Notes under the pieces: model-generated
Seen by the model: the letters and a program-made list of their open reading frames with translations, nothing else
The model's database searches: none
Told to the model about the DNA's origin: nothing
Shown here: positions 10,840-23,539 of the stretch, piece after piece
Position numbering within the stretch: the stretch's first letter is position 1
Layout: each line of letters begins with the position of its first letter
Source of the DNA: Fasciola hepatica
Lineage: Eukaryota > Platyhelminthes > Trematoda > Plagiorchiida > Fasciolidae
Length of the DNA: 64,000 nucleotides
Assembly (NCBI GenBank): GCA_948099385.1
Contig: CANUEZ040000116.1
Coordinates: 14,109,501-14,173,500, forward strand
Reading direction: 5' to 3'
Made by a program: the position numbers and the translations under genes

Positions 10840-13800
10840 TCACTTCAACAACGCAGATGGTTCAAACTGATGATGAACCAAAGAGGTCTCTTCTGTGCGC
10901 GAAGAGACTTCATTGAATGTTCGGCCACCAAGGGAAACGCAACGGCCCTGGTAACACAACCTATCCACTGCGAGTAAGTCTTTCCTTGTTAGGTTCCGGT
11001 TTGATGTTCGACCAAACTTGTGCTCGAGCAGATCTCCCTCACTTTGGAGTTGTTTGAAGTATCCTGAACATTGTTGTTCCCCTGTCAAAACCACCTAGAA
11101 TAGTTTTTCACTTACTTGACTCATCACTGTAAGTACCCTAAGACCAGTGGGCTTAACTTGTACGGCGAATTTGCCAAGAGGTTAGTATGAACTCAGTAAC
11201 CATACACTGACAAAGGAAAATCTCTACCGCAATCTCTGTGAGATTAGGCGACTGTCCGAGACCAGGAACGAGGATTTTCGATAAAATAAATACCAATGGA
11301 CCTAACTCATCAACTCCAGCTACTTTTCAATTTGCGTGAGTCATCTAATTGTATCCTTCACATATTACGGACATAACTAGACAAACTCGTCAACTGAAAG
11401 CCTAATTCATAACTGTCAGTGTTCTCGTTCATTGGAGAAAAATACTGGGGAATGGAAGGGAAACCTATGATATTTGGGTGAGCTACAGTTCTGCGTTTCT
11501 GCTCGTGAACTATTCTACACATACAAAAAGCTATATTTATCGCTACCCTGCGACATCTCAGTATTTTACTTTTTTGAAAGATTGTTTCAGCAGTTGGTTA
11601 TTATGAATGAAATGAACGGAGTTACTAATCACATAGAGACCAGGGTTGATACACCTTGCAGTTACATTACCTTGATTCAATTCGGACTTCAGGTGATTTG
11701 ATTGGCCATGGAAATACGCGAATCATGTTTGGTGCGCGTATCAGACAAAAAGGGTCTTTGATTGGTCGGGACCTAGTTGATCTGACGTGCAAGATTCGAA
11801 GTGCAACGTTCACTACCACCCGTCGACTATCTCACCTGACAGCTTACTAATTGTATTCACATATGCGGTATTGAAATTTAATAATTGTCAGTATTATTCA
11901 TCGTAACAAGAGCTTTTCTTTGTTATACAAGTACTGCAATTCACCCGAATTCGTTGAGCCATGGTTTGGCCTCATGCCTCTCCTTCGGTTTCGATAATCA
12001 GTTTTCTGACTGCTAGCCCGTTTTTTTAGCTCATTTTACGACAACTCTCGAAATACACTCCAAATAAGTTTCTGAATCCATGTAAACCATTTGCAACGTC
12101 GAATAAGTGAAACTACAAGAAAGGGCATGTTGAACTTGGCAAAGGAACAAACTTTTGACCTAGGGCTTTGCAAAAAGCTGTGCTTTGTTTACTGTTTACT
12201 AAACGGAAACGTGTTTGTTTGCCTGTGTATCAAGGATCAATGACAATCTTCACCGGTTACTGACACTAATACTACTTTAAAGATCATCTCTTTACCTTTT
12301 GTAACTTCGACAGGTCTTCTAAAATTCACGGGATCCCATCCAGTGTTCAAGGATTCATTGTCTTATAAGAAAAATAAATTGAGCTGTTAGGTTTGTGGGT
12401 TTTCTCACCTGGATTTGCGTGTGATCTTCAGTTCATCTATCTACTGAATGGAAGTGTTAGATAGCTTCATTCAAGAAGACATCGTTATCAACTTCGTTAG
12501 GCAGGTAGCAACATTTCTTCAAGAATTAATTACAAGTTATCACCTCAATTTTCGGATACGGCCCAGATTTCTGGTCCATTTCCATCTTAATCTGCTAATG
12601 AATTCATCCCTCACACAGTATGAAAGCTTAACTCATCATGGGGAAACCGGCTGGTTCATCTGACGCGTTAAGAATCACCCATAACATTACACGTCTATCG
12701 ACTCCTAAATGGGAATCGAACACGGAGCGCACAAATGTGAGTCATACGCTTTATCACCAATCTGTCTGATCACGTGATCTAGACGATTTGTTTCATGTGA
12801 GCATTTTACACGAAACAAAGTCCATCGATTATGGGAAATTTTCTATCACTTACTTTCTCACTCGTAGTACTACATCGTACTACCAGATACTACTCATTTC
12901 CCTACCCATTTAACGAAACCGTGTTTATTCAGTGAGGTGAACCAGTTAGCACACGGAATAAAGTGATTTAGAGCAGACGACTCACTTATTCAATCAAGGG
13001 GTCACAGAAAATTACATAAAGCTGTACGCATCGAGATGGGTCATGGAGGATGTGATAAAATTCCATGAACTGCAATTTACTGTGCAGGAAGACTATATAT
13101 CACAGCTGGTGCCATTTGAAAAACCTCAGTGATGGTCCACAAAACAATATCATCCCGTACCAAGTTATTTTCTAATTGTGCTCCAGATGTATACAGTCTC
13201 AGAGAAGCACTGTATCATGATATTAAGTGTTAGTTCCCATCTCTTACAACTCATCTGGGATAAGTCATTTTCTGGCAATGTGAGTGTGCCTATCATGACT
13301 GTCGGAGTATCGACTGTCTCCCACAACAACGCTATTAGGTATGGAGATGGTCCAGATGTAGGCCAAACGGACGCACTCGGCCCTGTTCAAGGTAACTGAC
13401 CAAAGAGCGGCTGACTGATACTTCGACCGGCCACTTTCGGGCTTCGCTCACGAGTGGCGGGTGCGTGCACACACTCAGACACACACGCACCCATCCAAAC
13501 TGCATCACATGATGCTGATTTAGAAATCCACAATCAAGGCTGTGTGACACGGTGGGTTTTGCTATTTAGTTTCGGAGTTTTGGTCCATGTTCTGATTTGC
13601 ATGATTTAGCTGTACACGTGACTACACACGCCCAGAAATGATTAGAGAATGAGGGACCGGATTCCCGTTTCTCACTGCTGCTTGCAGTCTGGCTGAGAAT
13701 TCCACTGCCAAGGTGGACAAAGAAACAAAGGGATAGCCAGAATTTCCTAAGTCATCGGAATAAAAGTAAATCAAAATTTCTATACAGCTTCTTGGTCTAT

Positions 13801-14035
13801 AAGATGGTCAAGTAGAGTTAACAACATAGACGGAAATCAGCCCAAAGATTGCACGGCTGTTTTGTATTTACCAGTAGATTAAATGGAGTCCTACGTAGGA
13901 GTCTATCTCTACGTGGCTGATTAGCTGGTAATGCTCAAAACCAGTCATCAGTATTACTAATGTATTTCTTCCTTTTTCAGTCATTATATATTTGAGGAAG
14001 AGACTAATTAGAAGTTGCAGAAAGGGAATCAACTG
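10840..14035. other. About 3.2 kb without recognisable features
   Basis: Short open frames occur, such as 11474-11701 and 12448-12663, but their products match nothing I know and codon use gives no support. A purine/pyrimidine CA-rich patch lies at 13463-13500. No transposon block, SINE head or splice-flanked exon was found. Confidence 0.4.
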
Positions 14036-14039
14036 ACCA

Positions 14040-14078
14040 TTGCAGGATTCGAACCCGGGACCTGCAAACCTGGGGCTT
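14040..14078 (-). repeat. tRNA B-box-like segment
   Basis: On the minus strand, CCCGGGTTCGAATCCTGC matches the RNA polymerase III B box (GGTTCGAnnCC). No A box or cloverleaf was found within 60 bases, so this is a SINE fragment rather than a tRNA gene. The same core is present on the minus strand at 20190-20215. Confidence 0.4.
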
Positions 14079-14480
14079 GTTACAGTTGGGGGGAGAGTAC
14101 AGTTTCCCCAATATTGAGGCTCCGATCATAATAGTGATATTATTTTCCCCAAGAATATTTTACTTCTAGATTTATTCTAATTATCTATTTATTTGCTAAT
14201 TTAGATTAGCATCTTATCGTGCCATGATATATCGGTTACATCCATATTCCTAGCCTCGGAGTAACTGATTTCCCTGGCTGCTCATCGATTTCCAAGGTCA
14301 GTCGGCTTCGTTCTCGCAGAACCTATATAAGAAGCCGAGTTCTGTGCTTCCAGAGCCACACGATTTGGGAGCCCAATGAGATGGTAGACGTCGTCTGTCA
14401 ACACATTAACCTGTGTTCTTATTCAAGCTAGTGGCTGCTCTAGCTTCGACTACTGTCCTTCTGTTGCCGATCATACTTAG
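14079..14480 (+). repeat. Possible solo LTR
   Basis: It begins TGTTACAGTTGGGG, has an AT-rich first half, a TATA box at 14324 inside CCTATATAAGAAGCC, and a transcribed-like part after it. This is the layout of a retroelement LTR (U3, TATA, R). The right edge is uncertain, no partner LTR lies in the window and no target duplication was verified. It could instead be an unrelated promoter. Confidence 0.3.
14324..14330 (+). promoter_or_regulatory. TATA box
   Basis: TATATAA in a GC-richer setting (CAGAACC before, GAAGCCGAG after) is a strong-looking core promoter element. Its likely context is the LTR-like segment at 14079-14480. No transcript can be confirmed from sequence alone. Confidence 0.35.
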
Positions 14481-15745
14481 AGATCCAACGAAACTCGTTA
14501 TGCCGGTAAGTGTCTGGGTGACACTTTAGAGTCTACTATCCGGCTGATTCATTAAATGGTTGCAACCTTCGTTGAATGTTGTGGAAGACACAACAGTTAC
14601 AATATCCGCCTAAAAACAGGGTCCTTCGATTAGGGAGTGTTGACGTGCAACAGGTCTTTGAGAGTCATCTTGGGTGACATAACGTTTGACGCGGGAAGCT
14701 CGATATCCTGCGCTCCAGGTTTCAGTCTAGATCGACCCTCGGTAGATATCCAATTCAGAGGATTCCTAACAAGCCAAACACTGGTTGATCATTTGGGACC
14801 ACAGCTAATGTCCAATAAATAAAACATTATTATTATTTTTGTTTTCGATTCTTTTCATCCTATGATTTTACTCCTTCTGCTCTCAACTTGACGATTTTGT
14901 GACTTAGCAACCAAAACCATCTCACAGAAGGTCGAGGTTGATGTGTTGAGTGATCTGAACTGAACTGAACTGATTATCAGGCTTTGGTTTTGTGGTCTCT
15001 GAAACTAACCTTTTGAGACCGAAAACCTGCGAACAGAACACGATGCAACTGAAAGGCAGATAAGTTCTAAAATTGAGGACATATTTTAATTCCAATGTTT
15101 ATCTTTGATAAGCGCCTAGCGGTTCAGCACCCACCTTGAAAATCTGCCACATTTCATACCTGTCCCGGCATTTCGATCCTAGATGACAAACTGTATTCAC
15201 ATTGTAACCTCAGTCGATAATCATACACAGTCTAAGTCTGCCTTATCAGAATGCTGCGTCCAGCACCATCACACGTACGGAAGTCTCTTCTAAAGTAACC
15301 TTCCCATTTGTTCGAAGTGCCAAGCAAAACGAAAGTACACCCTTGCTGTTTCCCTTCTACTCACGTTTTGCCTCTGATTGATTCCCTCAATACTTATGAT
15401 TGCATGGTCCCTACGTTCTAGGATAGGTGTGCTCGGCTGGGCTACTCGGACAGTTATGATGGGGCCTATAACACAATCTGATACTCGTGTTTAGGATCAA
15501 CTCCTTCACAGATCGATGAACCGACCATAATTCGAATAAGCTCTGTTGTTTTTGAAAAACGGATCAGCACCTACACCTAGACAGGGACGTTGACCTGAAA
15601 GGTACACTACTCTCCATAGAATGCCCCCCCACCCCCGTCGAAAGCATTACACGTCAGTCAAATCCTCTATTGTAATCGGAAAGTTATCAATAGAACAGTA
15701 TGACTATTTTCAACGGCCGTTCATTAATATATGAGTGAGCCAAGA
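14481..15745. other. No recognisable feature
   Basis: It contains AATAAATAAAA at about 14814 and a short run of the pentamer CTGAA near 14957-14975. A 61-residue frame at 14637-14822 is unrecognised. Confidence 0.4.
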
Positions 15746-15749
15746 GTGG

Positions 15750-16015
15750 ATGATATAGCAGCATTTACCCGTTGATTCACGCTTATTAACACCCGGCTGA
15801 TAGTATTTGGCAGCATACGATACGATTCTTTCTATTAAGAAGTGTAATTGCCCCAGATATTTGCACTGCCACCTGTGATACACTTCCCACCTGAACTGAC
15901 CCCACAAAATTCGACTGGACTGATATCAGGGGAGCAAGTTGGCCAAGGGAGCTTCTTTGTAAAGTGGTACACATGAAACTCGCCAAAGACAGGGGTGCAT
16001 TATCGTCCTAAAAAA
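15750..16015 (-). pseudogene. Tc1/mariner transposase C-terminal fragment
   Basis: Minus-strand reading from about 16012 gives DNAPLSLASF, which fits the DNAP block of Tc1 transposases. About 70 bases on, in another frame, WPTCSPDISPVEF fits the WPxxSPDLNPIE block that carries the second catalytic aspartate. The two are separated by frame changes, and W--PN after the SPD block is lost. The N-terminal DNA-binding part is not recognisable upstream to 16400. No terminal inverted repeats were found. Confidence 0.5.
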
Positions 16016-18075
16016 TCGCCTTAGTAATTGTATATAACGGTGGTCAGATGTCAGATCAGGACTTCCGGGTAAACTCTACAACTGGTGATGCCATCCAGGA
16101 GTATCAGCTCGCTCTGACCATCTCGCCAGTTGGCTCCTCAGAAGTGTACTGAACCTGCATTGTGCTGCCTTGTTGCTGTCATCAAATTACTCTTATTAGT
16201 TTCAGGGATATTTGTTTCCCAACATGCCTTCGACAATCACGCTTGAACAACGTCTGCTCACTGTGCTTCTTGAAAGATCAAAATACCTGGCCATCTAGAG
16301 GCATAACTTCGCTGATCCTCACCTTCCGAAAGCACGTCAGACAACCTTCGGCTTTGTGCCCGTCATATGAACTCCAAAGAACGAACAGATGAGTGAGCTC
16401 TCGGACTGGAAAGTACACGTGTGACTCTGACTTTCATAACAAAGCTTATGCAACGGTAGACTATATTATGTAAAAGTACAACAGTGCTAAGCTTCAGAAG
16501 TAAGTAGTGTGTTACTGCATTTCGTTGACAGGACAAAATTGCACAAAATATTCCTAACTGACGGCACAGAGCCTCAAGACCGCATCTTATTCTTTTTAGG
16601 TGGGGGCTTTTCTTGGCGAATAGTGTAGTGTAAACTAAATTTCCATCAAAACCTCAGCTTGCGATCCCACTAATCCTCGTTCATGGTTTCCTGTAGGTTG
16701 AAACTCCTTTTCGCTTCTGTGAAATGTCCTCACTGTTCTGCATGTTTTCCTGCGTGGTTACGCAACTTCCCACCTAACCAGGGTCTGAAATGACCAACAT
16801 CTTTGATCCAAAGTTCACAAAGTTCCTTAGGACCGAATGAGAAGCAGCACGCTGAGCAACGAAAAGGGTCTCACAATACCCTAACTAAAGTGTTGCCTGG
16901 TGTATGTTTTTCATTAAACGGTGGGCAGAGAAAAGCTGTTGAAAGGTGGAGATGAAAACTGAAGAACACTCCCTAGTTAGATCACAAACCAGTTCTTAAT
17001 GGGTTCGTTAGGACCGTCACGTTATCTTCTCTGGGCTCTTAACTTTTATCGTCAGAATTAGTATTTTCCCCTCACTATATGAAAAATTAGATGACAGAAC
17101 AGATTTGAGCAGTCTATCCTCAACGGGACCGTATTCAACAGTCACAGATGCATTTATAGCAAGCGTTTGCGAAACAAGTATAAGTGTAAAAGATTTGTGA
17201 ACTGGATACTGAGTGACCAGGCTCCCTGTTGCGCGAGTTCCTTGGCATTTGCTCTCCCCAGCCTCAAGACTTCACCACCGGTTTTCTTCACCCATACTGC
17301 AACAACCCAAAGTAAATATCACTTTGTCCGACTCTGGGCGAACAAAGTGGAGGTTTCTACATTTCTTTTGTAGCATGCATGACAGTTTACTGTTTGACTG
17401 GCAGTGATCAAGTGGTTATCATGCGCGGTTCTGACTTTTCTGCAATGGATTCGGATTCTCGGACCACCACCACCCTATCACTTCTCCAACTAGCAGTGTT
17501 TTGCTCGGCCTCAGTCTCTCTTCTGGAATATTGTACTAAGGTGAAACAATACTGACTGAAAACCACCGCTCAAATTTAAGCTATGGTCATCAGGCTCCAT
17601 ACAGTCAGATAGGGATACTGCAAGCAAACCCAACACAGCTCTACTTTAAAATGACAGAGTCCGCAAATTGCATGAGCGGAAATCACGAAATTTCTTACAA
17701 AGGTCAGACACACTTACAATTGTGTACGGTTTGTAGTTTGGCAACCCACACGTTTATCTGCACTTTTCAGTTCACTCGATGCTCACGAAAGAGAAGGTTG
17801 TTTGGTGTATGGAAAGGGGAAATCAAGCAAAAGTGGTTCCAGGGATCTTAGAACCTTACTTGGAAATATCAAGTCCGATCGGTGCTGTTTGGCGGTCGTA
17901 CGCAGTAAGCTGTCCTACTCTCTAGCCTCTATTCGCACTGTGCATCTTAGATTCAACGAACTCGGATTTCAATCCGGGAAGCGCATTTCTGCTCTTCCAT
18001 TGACTGGAAGTCATCAAAAGTTGGGTTTGGAGGGGGCAATGAGTTGCGTTTGGAGGAACAAACAATAGAAATCTA
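16016..18075. other. About 2 kb without recognisable features
   Basis: Several 60-76 residue frames are open (16162-16392, 17167-17373, 17651-17851), none with recognisable motifs. The right end may include decayed N-terminal sequence of the Tc1 copy that follows. Confidence 0.4.
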
Positions 18076-18079
18076 TCAT

Positions 18080-18520
18080 TTGAACCGACGCAAAGTGTTT
18101 TCGTTATTTATGCACAATCGCCAAAGGCGTTTATTTTCTCGAAAACCATCTTCGAAACCCATAAAAGTGATACAATACCACGAACAACGCAGCGCAGTGG
18201 AGGTTCGATGAATGTTTGGGAGGCTATCTGATAGAAATATCGGCTTGACCTAGTATTTCTAGACGGTATCATCGAAGGTTAAGTTTACCTAGAATTCCTG
18301 ATCCCAAACACCATGCCACTGTTGAGTACATCTTTTAAATCTATTTTCCAGGACGACAAAGTGCCTGCATATCTTTCCCCCTGCGGGCTCGAGTTTGTTT
18401 TGTATCGCGGTGCAAAGACGCTCCCGTGACCAAATCGATCTCCCGATATCAGTCCAAATCTCTGAGGAAGGTAGACTTCCTTGAAGGGGGAATGGAACAT
18501 TTTGGATCTACATAGTGCAC
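18080..18520 (+). pseudogene. Tc1/mariner transposase, catalytic-domain fragment
   Basis: Plus-strand blocks in order: RRLFSRKPSSKP (about 18126), GSMNVWEAI (about 18206), LVFLDGIIEG (about 18250-18280), then LIPNTMPL (about 18298) and FQDDKVPAY (about 18350). Last is TLP.PNRSPDISP (about 18418). They correspond to the VYRRP, GGSVMVWG, FQQDNAPAH and WPARSPDLSPIE motifs of Tc1-family enzymes. Two catalytic aspartates are kept (FQDD, SPD). In-frame stops after WEAI and after IIEG, and a stop where the tryptophan before P should be, show a pseudogene. Terminal repeats were not found. Confidence 0.8.
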
Positions 18521-20180
18521 GAAGTCCTATTAAACCCACTCTGCTTTTCCCTATTGTTCTGCAATTATTTTTTAACCGAACTACTTACAGTAACCAAACT
18601 CGCTGATGTGCTAACTCACTACAGCATGAAATACAAGCAGGGACTGAATGCTTGGAACAGATAAATCGATTTATGCGAAATTTTATTAAATCCAACCCGT
18701 TGTAATGCTAAAATTTCATGGACCTTGGAAATTTTGTTCGGTATACTCGGGAGCAAAACTTCATTCCACACGCCGTAGTGTAAGCCAGTGGCTTACTTAT
18801 CATACAAGGCCGCTGACTGAGATTTTCTTTCTTCAACGCGTCATCGCAAATCATCACAGAGCCACCACGGAGAGCTCGAAGTTTAATGTTCAGCTTGCGG
18901 CTCCTTAATTCGTGCTAGTAGTACATAATTACATCAAGGAGGTCTAAACTGTACCTTTTCTCGTTTCTAGCTATCATATCATCCCACTTAGCATTCAAAG
19001 TGATATGACTTCTGGCCTATTTCTATTGATTTTTAAAATGAAGATCAGCCATTCAAAGCACTGCAGAGTTCGTGCAGACTGCTATTGTTCTTCACTCTTA
19101 AAGCCTAAATTCGGTTGAGCAAAACTCTGTATCTTTGATTCGTTCGTAGGTTCGTTGGAAGCCCCATGCAGGAGTCTTCTCATGCCTTGATGGGAGATTT
19201 TTCTTCGAAGTGCAAGTTTTCTCTTAGTCATATGGTGATCGAAATTCTTCAGAACATTGTGGATGACTACTTTCAATCTAGAAGCTCTCTTGGAAATCTG
19301 GAGTATGTTTATCCCAGAATTTCTGCGTGAGGGTATTGCCCAATGTTTCAGCTCACAAAGCCTCGCACCAGCCCTCCGTGTCTTAACCAATGAGAAGCCT
19401 CTGCTACAAATCAGAATGTACAGCTTGATTGAAATTTCTTTCGCGAATCACGTGTGACATGAGCACTGATCAACAACTCATTCCTGAGCGTCAAAAATGA
19501 GTCAATAAAGACGAGGATCGTTGGGTTTGTCTACCGATTCGATGTTTTTGCTACCCTCCTGAAGCTGGGTTTGATAGCATTTCACATCCTCATAGGCACA
19601 TTATCTGGAATAAATCAATTTATCTGTTTTATGCTTCAGATGTATGTGCATATTTGGCACAGTGGTCGGTTCACACAGCAGCTTGCCAGCTTTGGTTCCT
19701 CTACATGATTTGGTTCAAAAGTAATCACAGGGGAACAGAGAAAATCAGGATGGGTTTGCAAGCATTTTGTGCACCACATACGACCAGATGTTTCGTAGCG
19801 AGCACGACTCCACCGGTAAATGCTGTTATGTCATCCGAACATGGTCCAATCGTATTCTAATGGGGGACCGTTTGAGAGCGAGCACATCATCCTATTCACA
19901 ACAAAATATTTAGATTTCAGTAGGGGATTTCACCATTTTATAATTCTTTAACTTCTTCGAAGGTGAGAGACATTTTTTGACGGGTAGTGTTTAATGGGGA
20001 GGGAGATAACAAAACAGCAAAACAAAGATTAGAAAAATAGTAGCACCAAGTAGCTTCGAAAACTGACCTGCCTGTGGCTCAGAAAGGCAGTTATCATAAA
20101 TTCTTGACCACTGAGATTTAAAAAACAACTATTTTACCTTCCAGTTCAGGAACTGGCTGCCGCCAAAGGCAGGTCGTCAA
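18521..20180. other. About 1.7 kb without recognisable features
   Basis: A 102-residue minus-strand frame (19390-19082) is basic and unrecognised, and the opposite strand is also open there. Nothing else stands out. Confidence 0.4.
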
Positions 20181-20184
20181 GTGG

Positions 20185-20275
20185 GGAAGTGGCCTGCGGT
20201 GGCGGGACTCGAACCCGGGCCATTAGAGTCTGCAGTTCACGATGAAAACCGTTTGATCTCCGCTGATGGGAGACT
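20185..20275 (-). repeat. tRNA-derived SINE head
   Basis: The minus strand reads GATCAAACGGTTTTCATCG, then about 18 bases, then CCCGGGTTCGAGTCCCGCC. The second part is a near-consensus polymerase III B box and the first fits a degenerate A box at tRNA-like spacing. No acceptor stem pairing is evident. It is therefore a SINE head rather than a functional tRNA. Confidence 0.5.
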
Positions 20276-20449
20276 TTTTGGTCGAAAAATCAGTTTACCC
20301 GGCTTGATTTGCGGTTTCAGAAAAACCTTATTTGAAATTAGGGCGGGCGTGAAACAAGGTAAATGAAACTGTGACACCACATTTTGACGAGTTGTACCAT
20401 TTCCCAACGAACATGAATCATTCAGCTCCTGATTGTTGGTTTTCATGGT

Positions 20450-20500
20450 GAGATCCCAGATGTTCTGTCACCGACCGAGGTGACAACATCAGTAAGTAGC
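20450..20500 (+). repeat. Fragment of the 46.5-kb palindrome family
   Basis: GTTCTGTCACCGACCGAGGT followed by GACAACATCAGTA corresponds to GTTTCATTACCAATCGAGGT followed by AACGTCGTCAGTA at 46521-46553. Only the left inner half of the palindrome is present here, so this copy is broken. Confidence 0.45.
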
Positions 20501-22100
20501 TGGCAGTCCCTCCGTACTTGTCCGTGTGATTACCATAATAGTATCCCTAGAATAGACGCAGATCTATCAGTTGATCTTAGAATGTTATGGTCACCTAATA
20601 TAGGAAGTCCATTTGTTGATCTTTTCACCATACTCACCCGTCAGATGACCGGAGGCTATCCAAAGTTGAACACGCGGGTCTTCAGGGTTTTTTTTTCTCT
20701 GGTCGGAAGCATACCACCGCCATCCGTCACTTCCTCATTTGGCAGCTTTTAATTGCTTGTGGTCCTTTTCCTGAAACATCGTGCAATTACTACACAATAA
20801 AAAGGAAGCAAGAGTGTATTGAAAAGGGCAGCGACACAAACTTGGAAGGCTGGGGTTCTATAGTTGTATGATCAGCAGGTCAGAGTACGAATTTTCAATG
20901 TAGGCGCAAAGTGAAATCCATAGCAAAAATATTACAGAATTTATGTCCGGGACCACTTGGTTGCCTCTCAAGACGGATACGGTAGGACCATGCCGTCGCT
21001 ACTTGACATATTTCATTCTATCTTCATCTCACAGGAAGAGTAAAGCGGTGAGAATAGGGTTCCTAGACTACTGAGAAGCAATCAGCTACGTGGACAGGAA
21101 CAAGCTGCCTTCGTTTCTGTCCCTATCTGACAGTGAGCCTTCCCTAGTTTCCCTCTTGACGTACTACTTTCATAACGAGCAGCGACCTTCTTTGGCTTTC
21201 CCTAAGGAGCCAAATGGTTCAAATTTATATTTTCTCCGTAGCTCTCCACTGCTCCTGTACATAAAAATACTCTTCTCATCAATTCTGGGTACGATTTCAT
21301 ATTTCATATGCTGTGAGTATGCTACTCTAGTTTTCCTACCCTCCAAAATGACTTCACCCGGATTTCAGACTGGTCTTACACTCAAAACTCAGACCCTAAC
21401 GCAGTCAATTACGGTTACATTGTGTTTCTCCTGTTCAACCTTAGTAAGCATTTCAATCTTCAGAAAGACTAAACTTGCGCTTCAATAAATGGAGGACAAC
21501 TGAATCATCTTGATTCAGTTAAGTGAACTGGAGTTTAGCTCGACGGCAGCCTTACTTGGTCCCAATATGTTGGTTTCATTCCTGTGAAAGCTAGGCATTT
21601 TACTTTCTGTTTCCCATCTTAAGTTCCACTCCTTACCCACACAGTTTGCGTTCGCAAGTGTCTTACCTAACAGGCTATACACCTCAACGGTCGTTGTGCT
21701 TGGCCCGCTGTTGGAAGACTTCAGGTTCATTGCTAGACCCCTCAAGATTTTATCATCTGCCAGTGGCATTCCCCAAATGACGTTTCACTCACTTTGTCAC
21801 ATCCCAACATAGCAAAGCTTTTCAAAAGCTATATACAAAGACTCTCACTGACTCTTCTCATCCTCTTTACAAAGACCTAATAAAATGTATGTCCACTTCT
21901 TCTACATCTCCTCAATACAAAACATCTTTATGCACGTACTCCGGCGAGCAGCAGTTCCACTATTCTCTACCTAACAAGGTTTTTGCGTAGAACAGTTTCT
22001 GCCATATCGGAGCTAAAACATCATTCGGAATATCACAGAGGCTTACTACCCATTACTCCAGTGCATAACGTTTTGCTTTTTTTGTATCTTATTGTTTTCC
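20501..22100. other. No recognisable feature; one long open frame
   Basis: A 132-residue plus-strand frame (21090-21488) encodes a serine/leucine-rich product with a hydrophobic stretch near LLLYIKILFSSILG. I do not recognise it, and no start context, splice sites or homologous blocks support it. Confidence 0.35.
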
Positions 22101-22106
22101 TTTTAG

Positions 22107-22321
22107 AAGACGAGTATCTGGTTATATTAAGGCTGAATAATCCCCCCTCGGGTAGCACAAAGCTTTTACTCCCCTTTGACTTGAAGAACATACAGCTACG
22201 TTTGCATGTAATGCTCGGTAGGATGCGTCACCATGCACTGGAAATCAAAACCCTGATCGATCATCTATCCAGTGTTCCCCCACACTACCAAGAAGCGCAT
22301 ATGCCGCAGTCATCCAAATGA
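22107..22321 (+). CDS. Possible 3'-terminal exon of an unknown host gene
   Basis: A strong splice-acceptor-like tract (TTTTGTATCTTATTGTTTTCCTTTTAG split at 22106) is followed by an open frame to a TGA at 22319-22321. An AATAAA lies about 235 bases later. The product has about 71 residues and begins EDEYLVILRLNNPP. It has a regular Leu/His/Arg-rich helix-like stretch (NIQLRLHVMLGRMRHHALEI) and ends in QSSK. Composition is protein-like and unlike the transposon relics nearby. I do not recognise a family. A fortuitous frame is possible, and no upstream exons were identified. Confidence 0.3.
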
Positions 22322-22556
22322 GATCAAAGGCCAATTTACACCACCATTTCTAACTAAACATGCGGTTCTTTCGATGGGAGCTTTTAAGAACTGATAACCG
22401 ATGGTTGGCTAGAGGAAATTGAGCACTGTGGAAAGTCACTGTTTCGAAAGTTGCCTATTTTTGTTTGGTAAATCCTGAAACCTCAACTCAAATGAACACC
22501 ACAAACAGAACAAACCTATTTAATCTCCCACGGACAATTCACGAACTTCTAATTGA

Positions 22557-22562
22557 AATAAA
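22557..22562 (+). terminator. Polyadenylation signal AATAAA
   Basis: Canonical AATAAA 235 bases after the stop of the exon-like frame at 22107-22321. Such hexamers are common by chance in AT-rich DNA, so the link is an inference. Confidence 0.25.
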
Positions 22563-23535
22563 CAGTCAGTCGTATTCGCGTTTGTAATAGTTCTTTGTAA
22601 TTATAACCTCAGAAGTGAGATACGTAATGAGACTTGTGTTAGTTATGGGCAGCTTCTTACCGGCTTAAAAGTGTACCAGCTTTAAGAGATTCAGTATTCC
22701 TGTAATCGGGGAACGATGCGTGATAATCCATGATGGTGAGGGTGGAATTCCATGGAAGTTAACTTGTCCAGAACATTGATCTAATCCATCCCACTGGCTC
22801 GGTGAGAAGACTCTTCCGACTTCGAACCATCCCAGATTATTGGTACCAAGACAACACTGCATGTAGGGTGCATGGTGGTCATAGTCAAATCGTGGCTCAC
22901 AAACTCGCTGGTCCACTTGATATTCTCAACTGGCTCTACTGAGTGGTCAGTTTGGTAACAGAACCAGTTGGCTGATTCTGTTCGGACCACAGATGGCATT
23001 CGATTGGCCCCTCGGTCGTCTTCGTTTGCTCCAATCTAGTCCTCGATTCGGGACAGGCAAAGACGTGGTGGTTGCTCGCCAAACCATCGTGCTGTCTACT
23101 AAACGAATAAGGCCGTCTATTGACAGTGGACCACCCCATTTCTTCACAAACGTGTCAGCGAAAACGGCAATAAACGTTCGATAAGCGAAAATTGATACGT
23201 CTTCGAAAAGTATGGATTGTGTAAGGTTTTTGAACCACACAGAATAAGGATTGTTCTACCAGTCTAAGGAAACGAGTTCAGACACTAGAGAATTGAAGAC
23301 ACAAACAAATGGGGTTTAGGGATAAAAACCGGTCTCGTGTAATACGGACAGTCTTCTGAAAACCCGAGAAATCAAGCCAAGTTCTTATTCAAATCAGACG
23401 TGATGATCTAATCCGATACTAAACAAGGAAAAGGGAAAATTGTCCCAGTCACGCATACGTAAAATAAAAGCACGATTAATCAAGACTAAATGCACTGGTA
23501 CAAATAGGCACGTTTACCAGGAACTGTTGTTTACT
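22563..23535. other. No recognisable feature; overlapping open frames
   Basis: Three minus-strand frames (22665-22916, 22781-22999, 22947-23240) are open for 72-97 codons in overlapping registers. Their products (for example SANWFCYQTDHSVEPV) match nothing I know. This might be an unknown retroelement relic. Confidence 0.3.
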
Positions 23536-23539
23536 TATA

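Noticed and set aside
20185..20275. Possible tRNA gene on the minus strand
   Set aside because: The B box is good, but no acceptor or anticodon stem can be formed. SINE head is the better call.
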